A stretch of DNA of 64,000 bases from Porpolomopsis calyptriformis (lineage: Eukaryota > Basidiomycota > Agaricomycetes > Agaricales > Hygrophoraceae), in contig OX621164.1 of assembly GCA_951640195.1 (NCBI GenBank), positions 3,453,098-3,517,097 on the forward strand, written 5' to 3'. How positions within the stretch are numbered: position 1 is the stretch's first letter; each line of letters starts with the position of its first letter. Under the pieces are notes generated by a model. The model was not told where the DNA came from, made no database searches, and saw nothing but the letters and a program-made list of their open reading frames with translations. The translations under genes were made by a program, and so were the position numbers. This document shows positions 1-11,206 of this stretch, in pieces.

Positions 1-1438
1 TACTGTAAATCTATAACGGATAAAATTCATGTTACACACCTGAATAGTCTGCCGGTGTTCACGAAAAATGTTCACCCGCACGATGGCTTTGTTAAAGTCA
101 GGGTTCGTACTCTGTGCGATATCGTAATCCAGATGCTCTTCGTACCCCAAGACATCCATGCCCTTGAATATGAACTCGAACAAGGTCTTCAAATTCTCCG
201 GACTAGGGCTAGTCACAAAAATATTTGAGTATCCATGAGCGAGTGCCGCGGCGATAGCTAGACCTAATGCTGCGGATTTCCCCCGTCCCCGAGCAGCAGT
301 GAGTGTAACAGTTGAAGATAAAGTCTTGTCAGTAATTGCATCTACAAAGGTGAGGACAGCCTGGGCCTGATCCAGAGTTTTGGCAAGTTTCACCAACTCT
401 CCGACTGGCTTTGTATCCGCGAGACTTTCTTTGAGGGCGTTCAGTTCGGGATCAATTTTGTGTTTATTATGGTCTTCTTCGATGGGTGTGATGTCTTTAC
501 CACGTGAAATGGGGAGGACGTTCAATTCATCGTCCAGAACGAGGCAATCGGCACATGAGCCTAGCGACAAAATGAATCGTTCGTTGAATCGAGCGATCAC
601 AGAATCGTGAGAGGATGTTCGATAACGTGCGTGGACATCCTGATCGAAAACTGGTATTCAGCCTCTTCATATGAGAGGTGATAACGGGGAGATCGAAATG
701 TAACGAACCATAGCCATTGTGTAGAGCTGTTTGAGTGATGTCATCGTTTTTAGGAGCAATACGATCAATCCTCCACCCTCAACTGTCTCGATCGTTCGTG
801 CGAGTAAATTCGGAGTGATGGCTTCAAAGTCTTGCAGGACACACATGCCATAAGTATTACCGAGAATCTTTTGCGATTCCTTGTAGTATCTGTCCGGCAA
901 GTGAATGAATGAAACTCACCGAGCTGAAAAGAAGGGATCGTACGTGTAACGAATGTTGGTGACAGTGAGAAATATTTCCAAGGGACTCTGGTCATTAGGT
1001 TCTCGAATCCCGCGTTTTACATCACGCTTTATCTTGGCTTCACGTTTTTTCCGGTGACTGGGCAAGAAGGGGATGAGCGGAAAGGTTTGAACGACTGGGT
1101 TTTATAGACCCAGAAAAACTCGATTCCATGATATAGGTTCACGCTGCTTCGTATCTTGCGTTAAGATAAAAAACACACCTGGTGAACCCCAACTCCTTCT
1201 TGTAACACCATAATACAGATGGTCTTGCCGACACCCGGGCTTGAGAAAGTAAAAAATGTAGGTTTACAACCTGAAATTTACCAAGTTCCACGCGTTAGTT
1301 GTGCATCAAAGGCATAGAAAACCGAAAACAAACCTGGTCTCTTCCCTTGTCGCCAACGAGAACAATGAATGATCGGTGATTTTTCTTAACATTGTTGGTT
1401 ATCAGGATCGGTATGCGAGGGTCAAGTTGCTTGCGCAT
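1..1438 (-). CDS. KRE33: RNA cytidine acetyltransferase, Kre33/NAT10 family (5' part, runs off the left edge)
   Basis: Known role of the family: ATP-dependent N4-acetylation of cytidine in 18S rRNA and tRNA in the nucleolus, needed for small-subunit assembly. I read five exons on the minus strand: 1438-1334, 1270-1179, 1057-944, 889-709 and 639-40; a further intron starts at 39. The protein starts MRKQLDPRIP, followed by a block ending VLVGDKGRDQ, then VVNLHFLLSQAR, NIRYTYYKES, ILGNTYGMCVLQDFEA and VEGGGLIVLLLKTM, all typical of Kre33/NAT10. The Walker A loop of the RecA-like helicase domain reads TAARGRGKSAA near positions 265-300. The GNAT and tRNA-binding parts lie outside the window. The start matches the usual N-terminus and faces the EPT1 start 130 bp away. 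No frame breaks are seen. Confidence 0.93.
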
Positions 1439-1568
1439 CGGCGTGTTTTGCGAGCGCAACCTTGGTATGCACCAAAAAAAGATTTCAGATCTATGCTCGG
1501 TCACGTGTACCTTTTTTCTTGCTTGGCCGCTATTTATCCACCGGAGCGAGTACTAAACCGTTACAGCC
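1439..1568. promoter_or_regulatory. Shared divergent promoter between KRE33 and EPT1
   Basis: The ATG codons of the acetyltransferase gene (minus) and the phosphotransferase gene (plus) are only 130 bp apart and point away from each other, so both core promoters must overlap here. A CACGTG box (possible bHLH site) lies at about 1503-1508. No clear TATA box is seen. Promoter function is inferred from position. Confidence 0.5.
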
Positions 1569-3408
1569 ATGGGATACATTCCCCAACACGCTCTGGTCAA
1601 TTTGAAAAAGTATTCATACAATGCCGTTGATAAGTGAGTCTTGTACTACCGCCGGAAAACCGAGACCTACTGTCCCCTTGAACAGGTCATTTCTCTCCAA
1701 ATACGTATTGCAATATTTCTGGACATGGTTTGCCACGCTATGGCCACCGTCAGTTGCCCCGAACACGGTGTGTGCGGCCCCAATTGGTTCAACGCACATA
1801 TACATTTTAACTAACCATCCCCCCTGTCATTTATTTAGATCACACTTTCCGGACTCTTGATAGTCGTATTCAACTTTGCGACAATGATTTATTACGACCC
1901 TACATATTTGACTGGCAAGGGAGGCGCGACCGGACCTCCCCAGTGGATATATTTTACGAAAGTGGCATATTTACCTTTATGATAGCTCGTTACTGACACC
2001 GCCGTGAATACAGGTGGTCAGCTGGCTTATTCCTCTACCAGAGTTTCGATGCAGCAGATGGGTAAGTTACGTTCATGGTATTTCAGTGCTAAGAAATTCT
2101 GAATCATAGGCGAAGGAAACAAGCCCGACGTACTGGCATGGCCGGGCCTCTAGGTCAATTGTTCGATCATGGTAAGTGTTCATGCACAAGTATTGATCAT
2201 CATTTATACCTTCCTCTAGGCTGTGACGCCCTCAACACTACGGTGAGACTTCATAGTCTTTAGGAGTTGGCGACCAACCATGACACTTGTCATAGTTAGA
2301 AGTAATATTAGCGGCTCATGCCCTCAACCTGGGCCGTTCATGGTGGACTGTGGCTTCTCAGATCGCCACATTGGCCAACTTCTATCTAACGACGTGGGAA
2401 GAATACCACACTGGTATCTGAAAACCCATTTATCTTATTACTTGCTGTTAATAGTGGAATGGTTCCAGGTCAGTTATACCTTGGTGAATTCTCTGGTCCC
2501 GTTGAGGGTATCGTGATTATTGTTGTCATCTACCTTATCTCCGGATTTTATGGTACAGATGGCTTTTCACGTTTCCCTGATCATCAACTCACTGGATGAC
2601 AGGGGCGTCATTCTGGGATATGGGTATCCTTGCCTTCACTAAATTAGATTCTGTGCCGATTATAACGAGGCTGGTCCCAAACATCGCTCTCAACGAAATC
2701 TTCATGGTCGCAGGTGGGTTTGGACTGGCTTTCAATATCATCGCCAGGTAGGCCACGGTTCCGTATTGGCTTCACCGCATTATCTCAAAAGAAAGTTTTC
2801 ACCTTCATCAGCTACAAAAATGTTCGCCGTTCCACGCTCACAAGTGGCCAATCCACCCTCCTTCCTATGTTACACTTCCTCCCGTTCCCGATATTTACAG
2901 CGATCCAAGTCCTATGGCTTACTCATCCCACATTCAATAACTTCGCCATCATTAATTCCTCCCTTTTCGTTCCTTTTCTGTGTTCCTGGGGCTTGCAGTT
3001 TTCGCATCAGGTCGGAAGGATGATATTGGCCCACATGTGCCATACCGAATTTCCGTGGTTTGACACAGTCTGGTTATGGACTGTGGCCGGGGCTGTTGAC
3101 GCGAACTTACCTCGACTACTCGGCTGGTGGGCATCCACCGTGTTCAGCTTCAGACATGCTCATAAGACTATTCCAATAGGCCACCAATAATTCAATCTTC
3201 ACCGCGAAATGCTGCGATCTTCATCTACCTTACCTTGGCAGTCTCCTTGGTGACCTACGCGCGCTTCTGCGTGCTCGTCATAGATGATATCACGAACTAT
3301 CTTGGCATCGCTTGTTTTACTGTTCGCAAGAAAGATGCCAAAGGGGTATGGAAAAGCGCGACTAAAGCTCCCCAGGCGAACGGGAAGTTGAACGGGAAGA
3401 GAATTTGA
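1569..3408 (+). CDS. EPT1: Ethanolamine/choline phosphotransferase (CDP-alcohol phosphatidyltransferase)
   Basis: Last step of the Kennedy pathway: transfers phosphoethanolamine or phosphocholine from the CDP-alcohol to diacylglycerol in the ER membrane. About nine exons. The start MGYIPQHALVNLKKYSYNA and the segment SFLSKYVLQYFWTW match the family N-terminus. The signature D-G-x2-A-R-x8-G-x3-D-x3-D is seen as DGKQARRTG...GQLFDHGCDA if the downstream of two acceptors is used (2115 rather than 2109). Then come NFYLTTWEEYHTG and LYLGEFSGPVEG, both hallmarks of Ept1/Cpt1, and hydrophobic helices up to LTLAVSLVTYARFCVLVI. The protein ends KLNGKRI. One intron (1958-2013) seems to need a GA donor to keep the family spacing. 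Choline versus ethanolamine preference cannot be told from sequence. Confidence 0.9.
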
Positions 3409-3619
3409 TTCGAACTAATTAAGTACCTTACACGATGACTACAAATCTTAATATTGTGTTCCATTAGATAGACCGCCCGTTAGAAGCAATTTTGACAAAC
3501 GTGAACTATGGTATAGCGAAATGAATCAGAGTTGATAGAGATCTGAAAGGATGAACATATACTACTTTGGTTGAGGGTCCTGATAATGTCGAAGATCAAA
3601 AAAAAAAACACATACAACT
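3409..3619. other. Short intergenic region between convergent genes
   Basis: This stretch of 211 bp separates the 3' end of EPT1 (plus) from the 3' end of the Zn2Cys6 factor (minus). It holds an A-run near 3600-3609 and should contain both poly(A) signals. I see nothing else. Confidence 0.5.
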
Positions 3620-6600
3620 CTAAAAGAAGCCAAGCTGTTCTTTGAAGCTTTGCCAGGGATCAAGGACCGCGGGACCAATTCCAGAACACGTATTGGGAAG
3701 TTGGTAGCCAGAGGTGATATTCTGAAGACTACCGAATGGCGGAATGTCTAGTCCATCGAAAGTGCCCGTAGAGTCCAGTGACGGAGAGTCTGGTGGTAAA
3801 GAATCCACGGGATAATCAAAAACCTCAGTGGAAGAAGGGCGACGTTCCATCCCCAAACCGTCGAAGAACATCATGTCCTGCGCTATTGTGGAATGCATGT
3901 TCTGTTGTGGACGCACAACTTCTTCTTGGCTTCCTCCGTCCCAGAAACTATCACGATCGTGGATTGTGGAGGTAGCGGAGAAGGGCATTCCACCAGGTGT
4001 GTTTGGAATCGAAGTTGGGCCGGACGCAGACAACGGGTGGTGGTTGGTATCCTGCGTACATTTTGCTTCTGACTCAGGATCACAGAGGAGGAATGTCCTT
4101 CCACTTAACCGATCAAGCTCGGCCAGCGTCAATCTTGTCATACCCTGGCATGAATTGGTGTCGACGCTTTCGCGTGCCTTGTGGCAAAGCGTTCGGATTG
4201 AATCCTAAACGCCAGGATAAACCAAAGTTGCTATCTTCCCTGAACTGTGCTTACCAAGTTGGTGGCTGCTGCTCGACAATCAGGCGCGGCTTCTGCAAAG
4301 AGGGCTGTCACCTTGTCTAGTACTTCCATGGAGTAAGTCGTCAAGCACGAGGAAGGTGACCGGGTCACAAGTAAGCACATTACAACCTATGGTAGCAACC
4401 TTGGGTTTGGTGCCAGCTTCGTATTAGCTAAAAGACGTACAGCGGCTGAGAGTGCCTGTGACCAAGCCAAGTTAACTCGCGCAAGTAGGCGTGGAATTTC
4501 TTTCCAAAACAATGCAAGACTTTCGACGAGTCTCCAAGCAGATCGGTAAGTCGCCATAACGGAAGGACCGTATTTATGCCTAAGCAAATGCTTTGGCAGG
4601 TCGTGTAAAGCTTGACCAAAGTAGGATCGATGAAGATTAAGCAGCGCTGAATCGGAGTGGAAATATCAACACAAAAGAGCACCATTCGCGGGTATGACAG
4701 ATTTACTTGTCTCCTTAAGAAAATGAACTGAACAACGCTGCAAATGCAAACTCGGTGAATCGCGGTCATCTTTGCAGACTGGGCGTAAGTGATAGGGAAC
4801 CGGAAAGTCACGGATCCTCCGGTCCAGGTCGAGAATAGTAGAGTAAGGAGGCACTTTTGTTCCAAAGGCTGTCGTCACGACGAAGCTCACCAATTTGGTA
4901 TATCGCCATGACCAAGAGTGAACTAGATGACCGACGTAAGTTTCCCTGGAACAGTGATAATTAGCCTGAAAACAACGTACATCCCATTTCGGCCTGCCCA
5001 TCCTTATTGACGACTTGTTCAATATCTTTTGCGAATTCACAATCTATGTGTGCAGGCGATATACTTGGCGGTCTGCCAGTGCTAAGGCTCTGGGATCCCA
5101 GTCGGCAAGAAAATCATAGATTAGTTCAGGCTCGTATAGTACTTACTATCCAGGTATCAAGATGGAAAAGCTGCCAGAAAATGCGACTACGTTGGTGGGT
5201 GATATCTTCATTGAGGTTCCAGTGTGCACTGTTAAGATCTATATACATGTGGGACAGGTGTTCGAGAGTCACAAGTAAAAGTGAGATGTATACTCACGTA
5301 GTCCCATCTGATTTCATTTTAGATGACAACGAGAGTGTAAATGTCTGAAATACGCACACTATACCCTGACTGCACTCCCAGTGCGGCATACATCCATGCC
5401 CCGCGCGTGCCTATCGGCTCGCAATCGCTAAATTCAAGGTACTGTGCAATATGAATCTATCGCCGACATCAGTAAGACATCTCGGGACAAAGCCGTTATA
5501 GCCCAGGTGTACCAAAGATTGAATGAAATGCAACGAAGGCTGCCGGCCTGGCGGAGAAAGGCACAACGACGCGCGAGATAATAGATAGTATTCTTGCGCC
5601 TCGATAGAATTAGGCTTTCGCTCAAGGTCGAAGAGAACTGCGAGAGCAAATATGATGAATAGCAAGGAAAGGATGTGATGTCCTTCAAATGATTCAAATG
5701 ATCTGAAGAGTCAGCAGACCAGTAGTCAGTTTTATCTCGGCCAGGGTAGAGATCATAAATGCTCAAGATGACATGCTCAGCTCGGTAAACCACTGGCAAG
5801 ATGTCGAAAAGCTCGTCCGGAGGTAAACTGGTGTATCTGGATTCGATTGATAGGTAATGGGGCTAGAAGACTAGAAGTGGAATCCGACGCACAAACATTT
5901 TCCGTGTTCGAGGTAAACTCCACAGAGATATGTGGCTTCAGAGAGGTGTGGCAACAAAGCAAAAATTTCTCGTCCCAAACTGTCATTCCAACGGCCGTGA
6001 AACTCAGGAAACGTAGCTTCAACAACCGCTGTGGGTAGTCGCGGGAAGGTAACATTTGTCGCGGGCCGTGGGTCCATGAGAGCCTGCGAAAGTGGTCGAG
6101 CTGTTACTGGAACATAAGAAGCATGCATGACCACATACGCGAATGATATACTTTTGACGGACGATGAGGTGAGTCTATTATGGAGACGATGTAAGGTACT
6201 CATACCTCTGGTCGCGCTGTCCGCCCAAGGAAGGTGGTTTGACCATATGAGCCAATGCGTAGTGTTCCTGAGAAGACAAATTTCGTATCCGTGTTTCGCT
6301 AGTTATCGCAGCTGAAAGCTTACCATGGAAATTGTCTTTCCCCTCTTCCATCTTTGGTGGAAATTTATTGGATACACCATAATCTTGTAGGACAGGCGTT
6401 TTTGTTTGTAGGGCCTCTCCTGACCCTTGAAGTTGACTTGAGAAGCTCTGCGAGACCGTTTGCGAAGCGTAGAGCTCATCCTCTAGCTCACGTACGCGAC
6501 GGCGCAAAGTCTCAACCTCGTCATGCAATTCTTCTGTATTGGCAATAATCGCCCTAGTTCTGTGTTTTCAATCAATTGACTGGTAGAAAGGCGTGATGAC

Positions 6601-6992
6601 CGCCGTCGTGTCTCACCGGCTGCCTTTACCAGTAGGCAAAGTGTATTGCGGACAGAGAGAAGATACACCTCTTGTTACGCACTTCTCACAAGGTACCTAT
6701 AAGATGAAATGGCCCCAAATCAATTGTGATGAGAATTGCAATGTATGTGCTTTTGCGCTGTAGGAAAAGACACAGCGAATTGGAATGTATAGCACATACA
6801 TTTTTATCACATCGGAGCTTCAGTCTGCCGCACGGTGACGAGATGGTCGAAGAAAAAAATAATCATTACACATGATTTACGGCAGAGGGTCTCACGGACG
6901 TACCGTCTACATTCTGCGCATGAGGTGGGGACCCGCCCAGGTTTACGACGAGTCTTCCCACTTGACCCACCCTTGTCTTGGCGTACTTCCAT
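3620..6992 (-). CDS. Zn(II)2Cys6 fungal transcription factor
   Basis: Nuclear DNA-binding regulator of the Gal4-like class; target genes unknown. The binuclear zinc cluster is split over three exons: CAECRR (exon 6992-6904), LKLRCDKN (25-nt microexon 6824-6800) and VPCEKCVTRG...LCP (exon from 6696), giving six cysteines in the usual order. A basic stretch (GKTRRKPGR) precedes it. After the linker comes a predicted dimerising coiled coil, HDEVETLRRRVRELEDELYA. The middle 6200-4200 is a many-exon region that should be the fungal_trans middle homology domain; I could not resolve all of its introns. The C-terminal exon is Ser/Pro-rich and ends QSFKEQLGFF. An in-frame start 39 codons upstream is possible, but the chosen ATG is closer to the zinc cluster, as is common in this class. 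Confidence 0.85.
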
Positions 6993-7799
6993 AGTCTGAG
7001 GCAGCTGGAGAGGGGCAGACGTAGGAGGCCCTGAACCAGATTCACTGAAATTGGTCCAGAGAGAAGGAACGCTAGCCACCCCAATTGCAAACAGCGCCCG
7101 CGCCCACACTACATCAGATCTTTTTGGGAAAACATGGGTTCGATCTCTTTGGTCGAATCACGTGCACTTCAAAAGGCGCAGCTCGACGGTGCTCTAAATT
7201 CTCCGGGTCGCGAGTGTGCCACTGTGGACGGTTCAGCGGATGTCCAAGCATACATGTGCTTTGGTGCCCATTCTGCCCATTCTACTTTCTACGATTCAAA
7301 CAAAATTTCAACATCACCGGTTGCGATCAATACAACAAGATCGATAACATCTACCTGGATGACTGAAAGACATGGTGCAAGATGTATGGAAGGAATTCGA
7401 ACAATCTGTGTCGGTAAATTAATCCTTGACTGGGTGGTGCGTCTGATTGTTTCATCTATGCATCTTGGCTTATCACATCCTTGATACCGACTCGACTCCC
7501 GACGGTGTGGATAAGCGATAGCCCTGGTTGTGGTGGATCGTCTCTCATGTCTAATATTGTGTCTGTCGCAGAGACTTTGAACGATCTTGTAATGTGTCCC
7601 AGGTTCATGTCCTTGACGCTCTGAACAAATAAATTTCATTCCAGAACGTTATTGATACTCTGACACGCTGGTTGCGTCTTGTTGGCCTATTTTAAATCCT
7701 GGTCGTGAGCTGGGACTACCATAGTTCATTCTAGTTCGATAACCCCTTGTTATGCCACCAATTTCCTGGGTGTTCCATTCAGACAGAGAACGTTCTTAC
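6993..7799. other. Intergenic region, no gene recognised
   Basis: It contains the promoter of the Zn2Cys6 factor at its left end. The open frames here are short and match no family I know. Several stretches read like decayed coding DNA, but no frame holds for more than about 100 codons. Confidence 0.4.
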
Positions 7800-7966
7800 A
7801 GGATATTTGTAAAAGGTGCGAGAATATTGATATACTCTGCCAGCACATCTTAGATCTCTCGTTCAAGGGTGCAGATGAGATTGTCGTTGACATGTTCAAA
7901 ATCCTTGTTGGTGCTATCATAGTCGCCAAGGAACCTCTTATTGGGCTGATCTCTCTCATTTTCTAG
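7800..7966 (+). pseudogene. Possible remnant of a NACHT/STAND NTPase (winged-helix region)
   Basis: A frame on the plus strand reads CQHILDLSFKGAD and then FKILVGAIIVAKEPLIGLI before a TAG at 7964-7966. The pattern of a short helix followed by GAIIVAKEPL is typical of the region after the NACHT domain in the large basidiomycete families of STAND NTPases. No P-loop, WD40 or ankyrin part is found around it, so at most a fragment remains. This rests on one motif remembered from the family and could be chance. Confidence 0.35.
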
Positions 7967-8333
7967 ATCTTTCGTGGTCAAAATGTGGCGCTTTTATCAA
8001 CCAAGAGTTGCCATTCAATATTTGTGGATTGGAGTTGTTGGGTACTGAAAACAACTGTGAACCTACTGTGCCTGGCCTAGTACTCGGTCAGGCTAGCTAA
8101 AGCAGAGTAGTATACAATAAATACAGTCTGCACAGTATGTTAGGAACTTCAGATAGCAAGGCCAACTAGTTGTCTCCCATCTGACATGCTTTCAATATTT
8201 TTATGTGATGCCGCTGCCATGATATGAATATTTTGCCACAGGGAGTGCTAAATTGCGCCAGTTCAGGTACTCGGTCACCCGTGGGAACTTCCTGCACAGC
8301 CACCACTACCAACACCACCTCGCATGGGCACGA

Positions 8334-8550
8334 CTAGACTGGTGACCTGTCCTTCACGTGAGACGAAGCAAGTTCTTCGACAGAAGGACTGGTCGAGCTG
8401 AGTTTAAAATGGCTGGTCGAGCGGAAATTATCTCGTTTAGGACTTAGCACTATTTACACAAACGGAAAATATTACAAATATGACAATGCCGATGCTGGAC
8501 GTAGATATTAAGTCGGAGAGGGAACTTACTTTCACGATCGTCAATCGCAC
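8334..8550 (+). repeat. Left terminal inverted repeat of the 733-bp element
   Basis: About 217 bp, inverted copy of 8851-9066. It begins CTAGACT directly after GGCACGA and ends near TCAATCGCAC. Confidence 0.8.
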
Positions 8551-8850
8551 CTGCGAAGACAGCACCATGGCTGATCGTGTACCGTCCAATCCTGTTCTTG
8601 GAGACCCCTTCCAGCTCCCAATTGACTTAGATCCATTGGCAGTCGACACCTCCAATATAGAATCCAGAAAGGTTTTCACTGGTTGTCGCTCCAGGGGAAT
8701 GATGTCTTGAAACAATTTTGTCAAGTCAGCAAGACCCATGTTGCGCACCAGAGGGATAGAAGTATCCAGTCTGGCCTGCAGATCGGAGACATAGGGTGCT
8801 GTAAAGATGTTCCCGACATTGACCGCCATGCATACGACCGAAACAGCCAG

Positions 8851-9066
8851 TGCGATCAACGATCATGAAAGTAAGTTCCCTCTCCGAACTAAAATCTACG
8901 TCCGGCATCGGCATTGTCATATTTGTAATATTTTCTGTTTGTGTAAATAGTGCTAAGTCCTAAACAAGATAATTTCCGCTCGACCAGCCATTTTAAACTC
9001 AGCTCGACCAGTCCCTCTGTCGAAAAACTTGCTTTGTCTCACAAGAGGGACTGGTCACGAGTCTAG
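8851..9066 (-). repeat. Right terminal inverted repeat of the 733-bp element
   Basis: Inverted copy of 8334-8550 with scattered mismatches and small indels. It ends AGTCTAG directly before GGCACGA. Confidence 0.8.
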
Positions 9067-10759
9067 GGCACGACGTGCCAGACCACTGCAAAGACGGCGG
9101 AGGTGACCCACTGTCACAAGGTAGTCCCCTGCCAACTGGCAAGGGTAGAAATGGTGCAGATGAGGCACACCAGTGTGTGCTCTGATTCTTGTTGAGTGAC
9201 TCCCAACAACACCACTCTGGCTAACTGCTGGCCACCCTTGCCCTCAGGCCCATCCCAGACGTATCATTCTAGAGCCCAGTGCGATGGATTGTGCTCCTTT
9301 GCTTCACTCAGTTCTCTTCATTTTGCCTATGCACTTTTCAGTGTATCTCCACCCTCATTTTCTTCTTCATTGTCCTGTCTCCCATCGTTCTCGACAACAC
9401 CATATCATCCCTGCACTCAGCTTGCCTTTCAAGACCATCTGTACCACCATTCAAGATCCCCATCTCAGGACTTTGACCCATTCCCCAACCTACCCTTTGA
9501 CGTCGATCTCACTCAGTTTCGGTTCGTTTCGCATGATATCTATATCGCTCGATTCACGTTTTCAAGGGCTTTCCGACGGTTCCAAGCTCATAAGATTCGG
9601 CCCAGTAGTTCCACAGATTCTCGCATGTCTTTGTTGTGGCATACCTGGAGGATGATTTGGCGATATCGACAGTTTGACAGCTCGTCAATCGTTCATTCTT
9701 GGGTCTCGATAAGTCCCATTTCGTGCCCTTCTAACGAGCCCGATATCACTCAGATCCACCCACACGTCGTCGACAAACACCTTTGTCTTTGTACCCTTCT
9801 CTTACATTGTGCCCAATTTCGTTTTCACTCGATATTCCACGTATCCCTTGTCGATTGCATCCCTTCGGTTCGTCTCGTCAACCGCATCAAAACGACCCCG
9901 CATTTGTAGGATTCCGTTCAGCGGTTCCAAAGATATGTATTTCTTTGTTCTTTGGACCAGATAGGATTATGATTCGGCCATATCTCCAGATTGACCCAAC
10001 AGATTCCCTCCATCTTTGGATCGTCACGACGCCTCGTCCATACCTTTCCAACGACCCCAAGATCGTCCATATCCGTCCACGCGTTATTGACCAACGACAT
10101 ACCCCCTCCCCCCTCATCACCAGGCAGACCCATTTCATGGCTCTTTCCTCACCGTTTCGGACCGTTAGACACTTGTCCTAGAGCTCCCCCTCGAGCTCCT
10201 CATGGTTTCCTCATCTGCTTTCATCTATTTCGCCTCCCCCATCATTACCGTCATTGTCTCTACGACTTTAGATTTTGGACCCCTATCCAGACCAATCTGC
10301 TAATATTGCCTTCGTTTTATGCCCAATTCTTTCGTCAAGTGCTCATTTTGCACCCCTCATCTTCGTCTCTCAGTGTCATCATCATTCCCGGCCCAACTTC
10401 CGGTCAATTATCCTCCAATTTTCGCTTTTTCAGCCATATCCTCATCATTCATGTACGATTTCTTCGACTAAGCCTATCTTTGGAACCTTACAGGATGGTT
10501 TGCAGTCGCTTTTCGTTTGACTGGTCATCAGAGTATGGTTCGCAGTCCCCTTTTCGGCCATCAGAGGATGGTTCGCAATCCCCTGTCATTGACTGACCAT
10601 CAAGCAGGGTTTCCTTTGCCTATGGATTTTTTTCATTTGTGTTTTGTATTGATGTCGGAACAAGACCGACGTTGTCGATATCGAGGCCATCACGAGGCAC
10701 AGGATGTGCCACGTCACCACCAACGGCGGGCTATGTCTCCACGCTGTATCGCCCACGTC
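9067..10759. other. Pyrimidine-rich, non-coding-looking stretch
   Basis: From about 9,190 to 10,640 the plus strand is very rich in C and T (tcc, ttc, ccatc words), which leaves long but low-quality open frames. None shows a domain, and I do not call them genes. Near 10,530-10,590 a short phrase (ATCAGAG.ATGGTTCGCA) is repeated twice in tandem. Its place next to a transposase fragment on the minus strand suggests it may be decayed transposon or its flank. Confidence 0.4.
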
Positions 10760-11206
10760 CTACTCGTTACAACTAGAATAGCCGTACAACCGTCCAACGA
10801 CGGTTGCGATCAAGATTGGGGGATGCCACAACATCGACCACGACCTGTTGGTGTAGACGATGACGAGCCATACAGCTCTAGCCACCACCTCAATGACGCA
10901 ATGCTGAGCCCAATGGCTAATTCCTCGGCGACCTGCCACTTGGATCCACTCTGTGAGCACCTCCTCCTGTGCAGTAGTAAGCAGGAGCTCATGCGCATGG
11001 CCCTCCTTGTGGGTAAGGATGCCATTCCATCTATCAGTAAGAGTGCTTCGAGGGACCTCAAACTGCATTGCCATGTTTCGGATGGAGAGATTTGGCTTGC
11101 CATTGGGTTTGGTACCCGAGGCAACAAGCACAGTGAGTGTGTGCTCCATTAGCTGTGCCTGAGTGAGATCTACAAGCAAAGGGGGTTCAGCAAGAGGTGG
11201 AGCCAT
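10760..11206 (-). pseudogene. N-terminal fragment of a pogo/CENP-B-type DDE transposase
   Basis: The minus-strand frame starts MAPPLAEPP and contains a psq-type helix-turn-helix, LSIRNMAMQFEVPRSTLTDR, followed by a CENP-B/Tc5-like second helix domain, TTAQEEVLTEWIQ...GRRGIS. This order is standard for transposases of the pogo clan (Tc1/mariner superfamily) in fungi. The frame ends after about 148 residues and the DDE catalytic domain is not found downstream, so only the DNA-binding part remains. No terminal repeats were found around it. Confidence 0.65.

Larger units (their letters stand above)
8334..9066. mobile_element. 733-bp DNA element with long terminal inverted repeats and a 7-bp target duplication
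   Basis: The element starts CTAGACT and ends AGTCTAG and is flanked on both sides by GGCACGA (8327-8333 and 9067-9073), a 7-bp target-site duplication. The two arms, 8334-8550 and 8851-9066, are inverted copies of about 217 bp that differ at scattered positions. Both contain TCGACAGA, GGACTGGTCGAGCTGAG and the block around TTGTAATATTTTC. A unique core of about 300 bp (8551-8850) lies between them. There is no transposase, so it is non-autonomous (MITE-like). A 7-bp duplication with CTAG ends does not fit the common hAT (8 bp) or mariner (TA) pattern. The superfamily is not assigned. Confidence 0.8.

Noticed and set aside
9196..10596. Long plus-strand open frames of 201-237 codons in a C/T-rich region
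   Set aside because: Composition alone keeps stops rare. The translations are Ser/Pro/Phe/His-rich with no domain, several frames overlap and none looks spliced.
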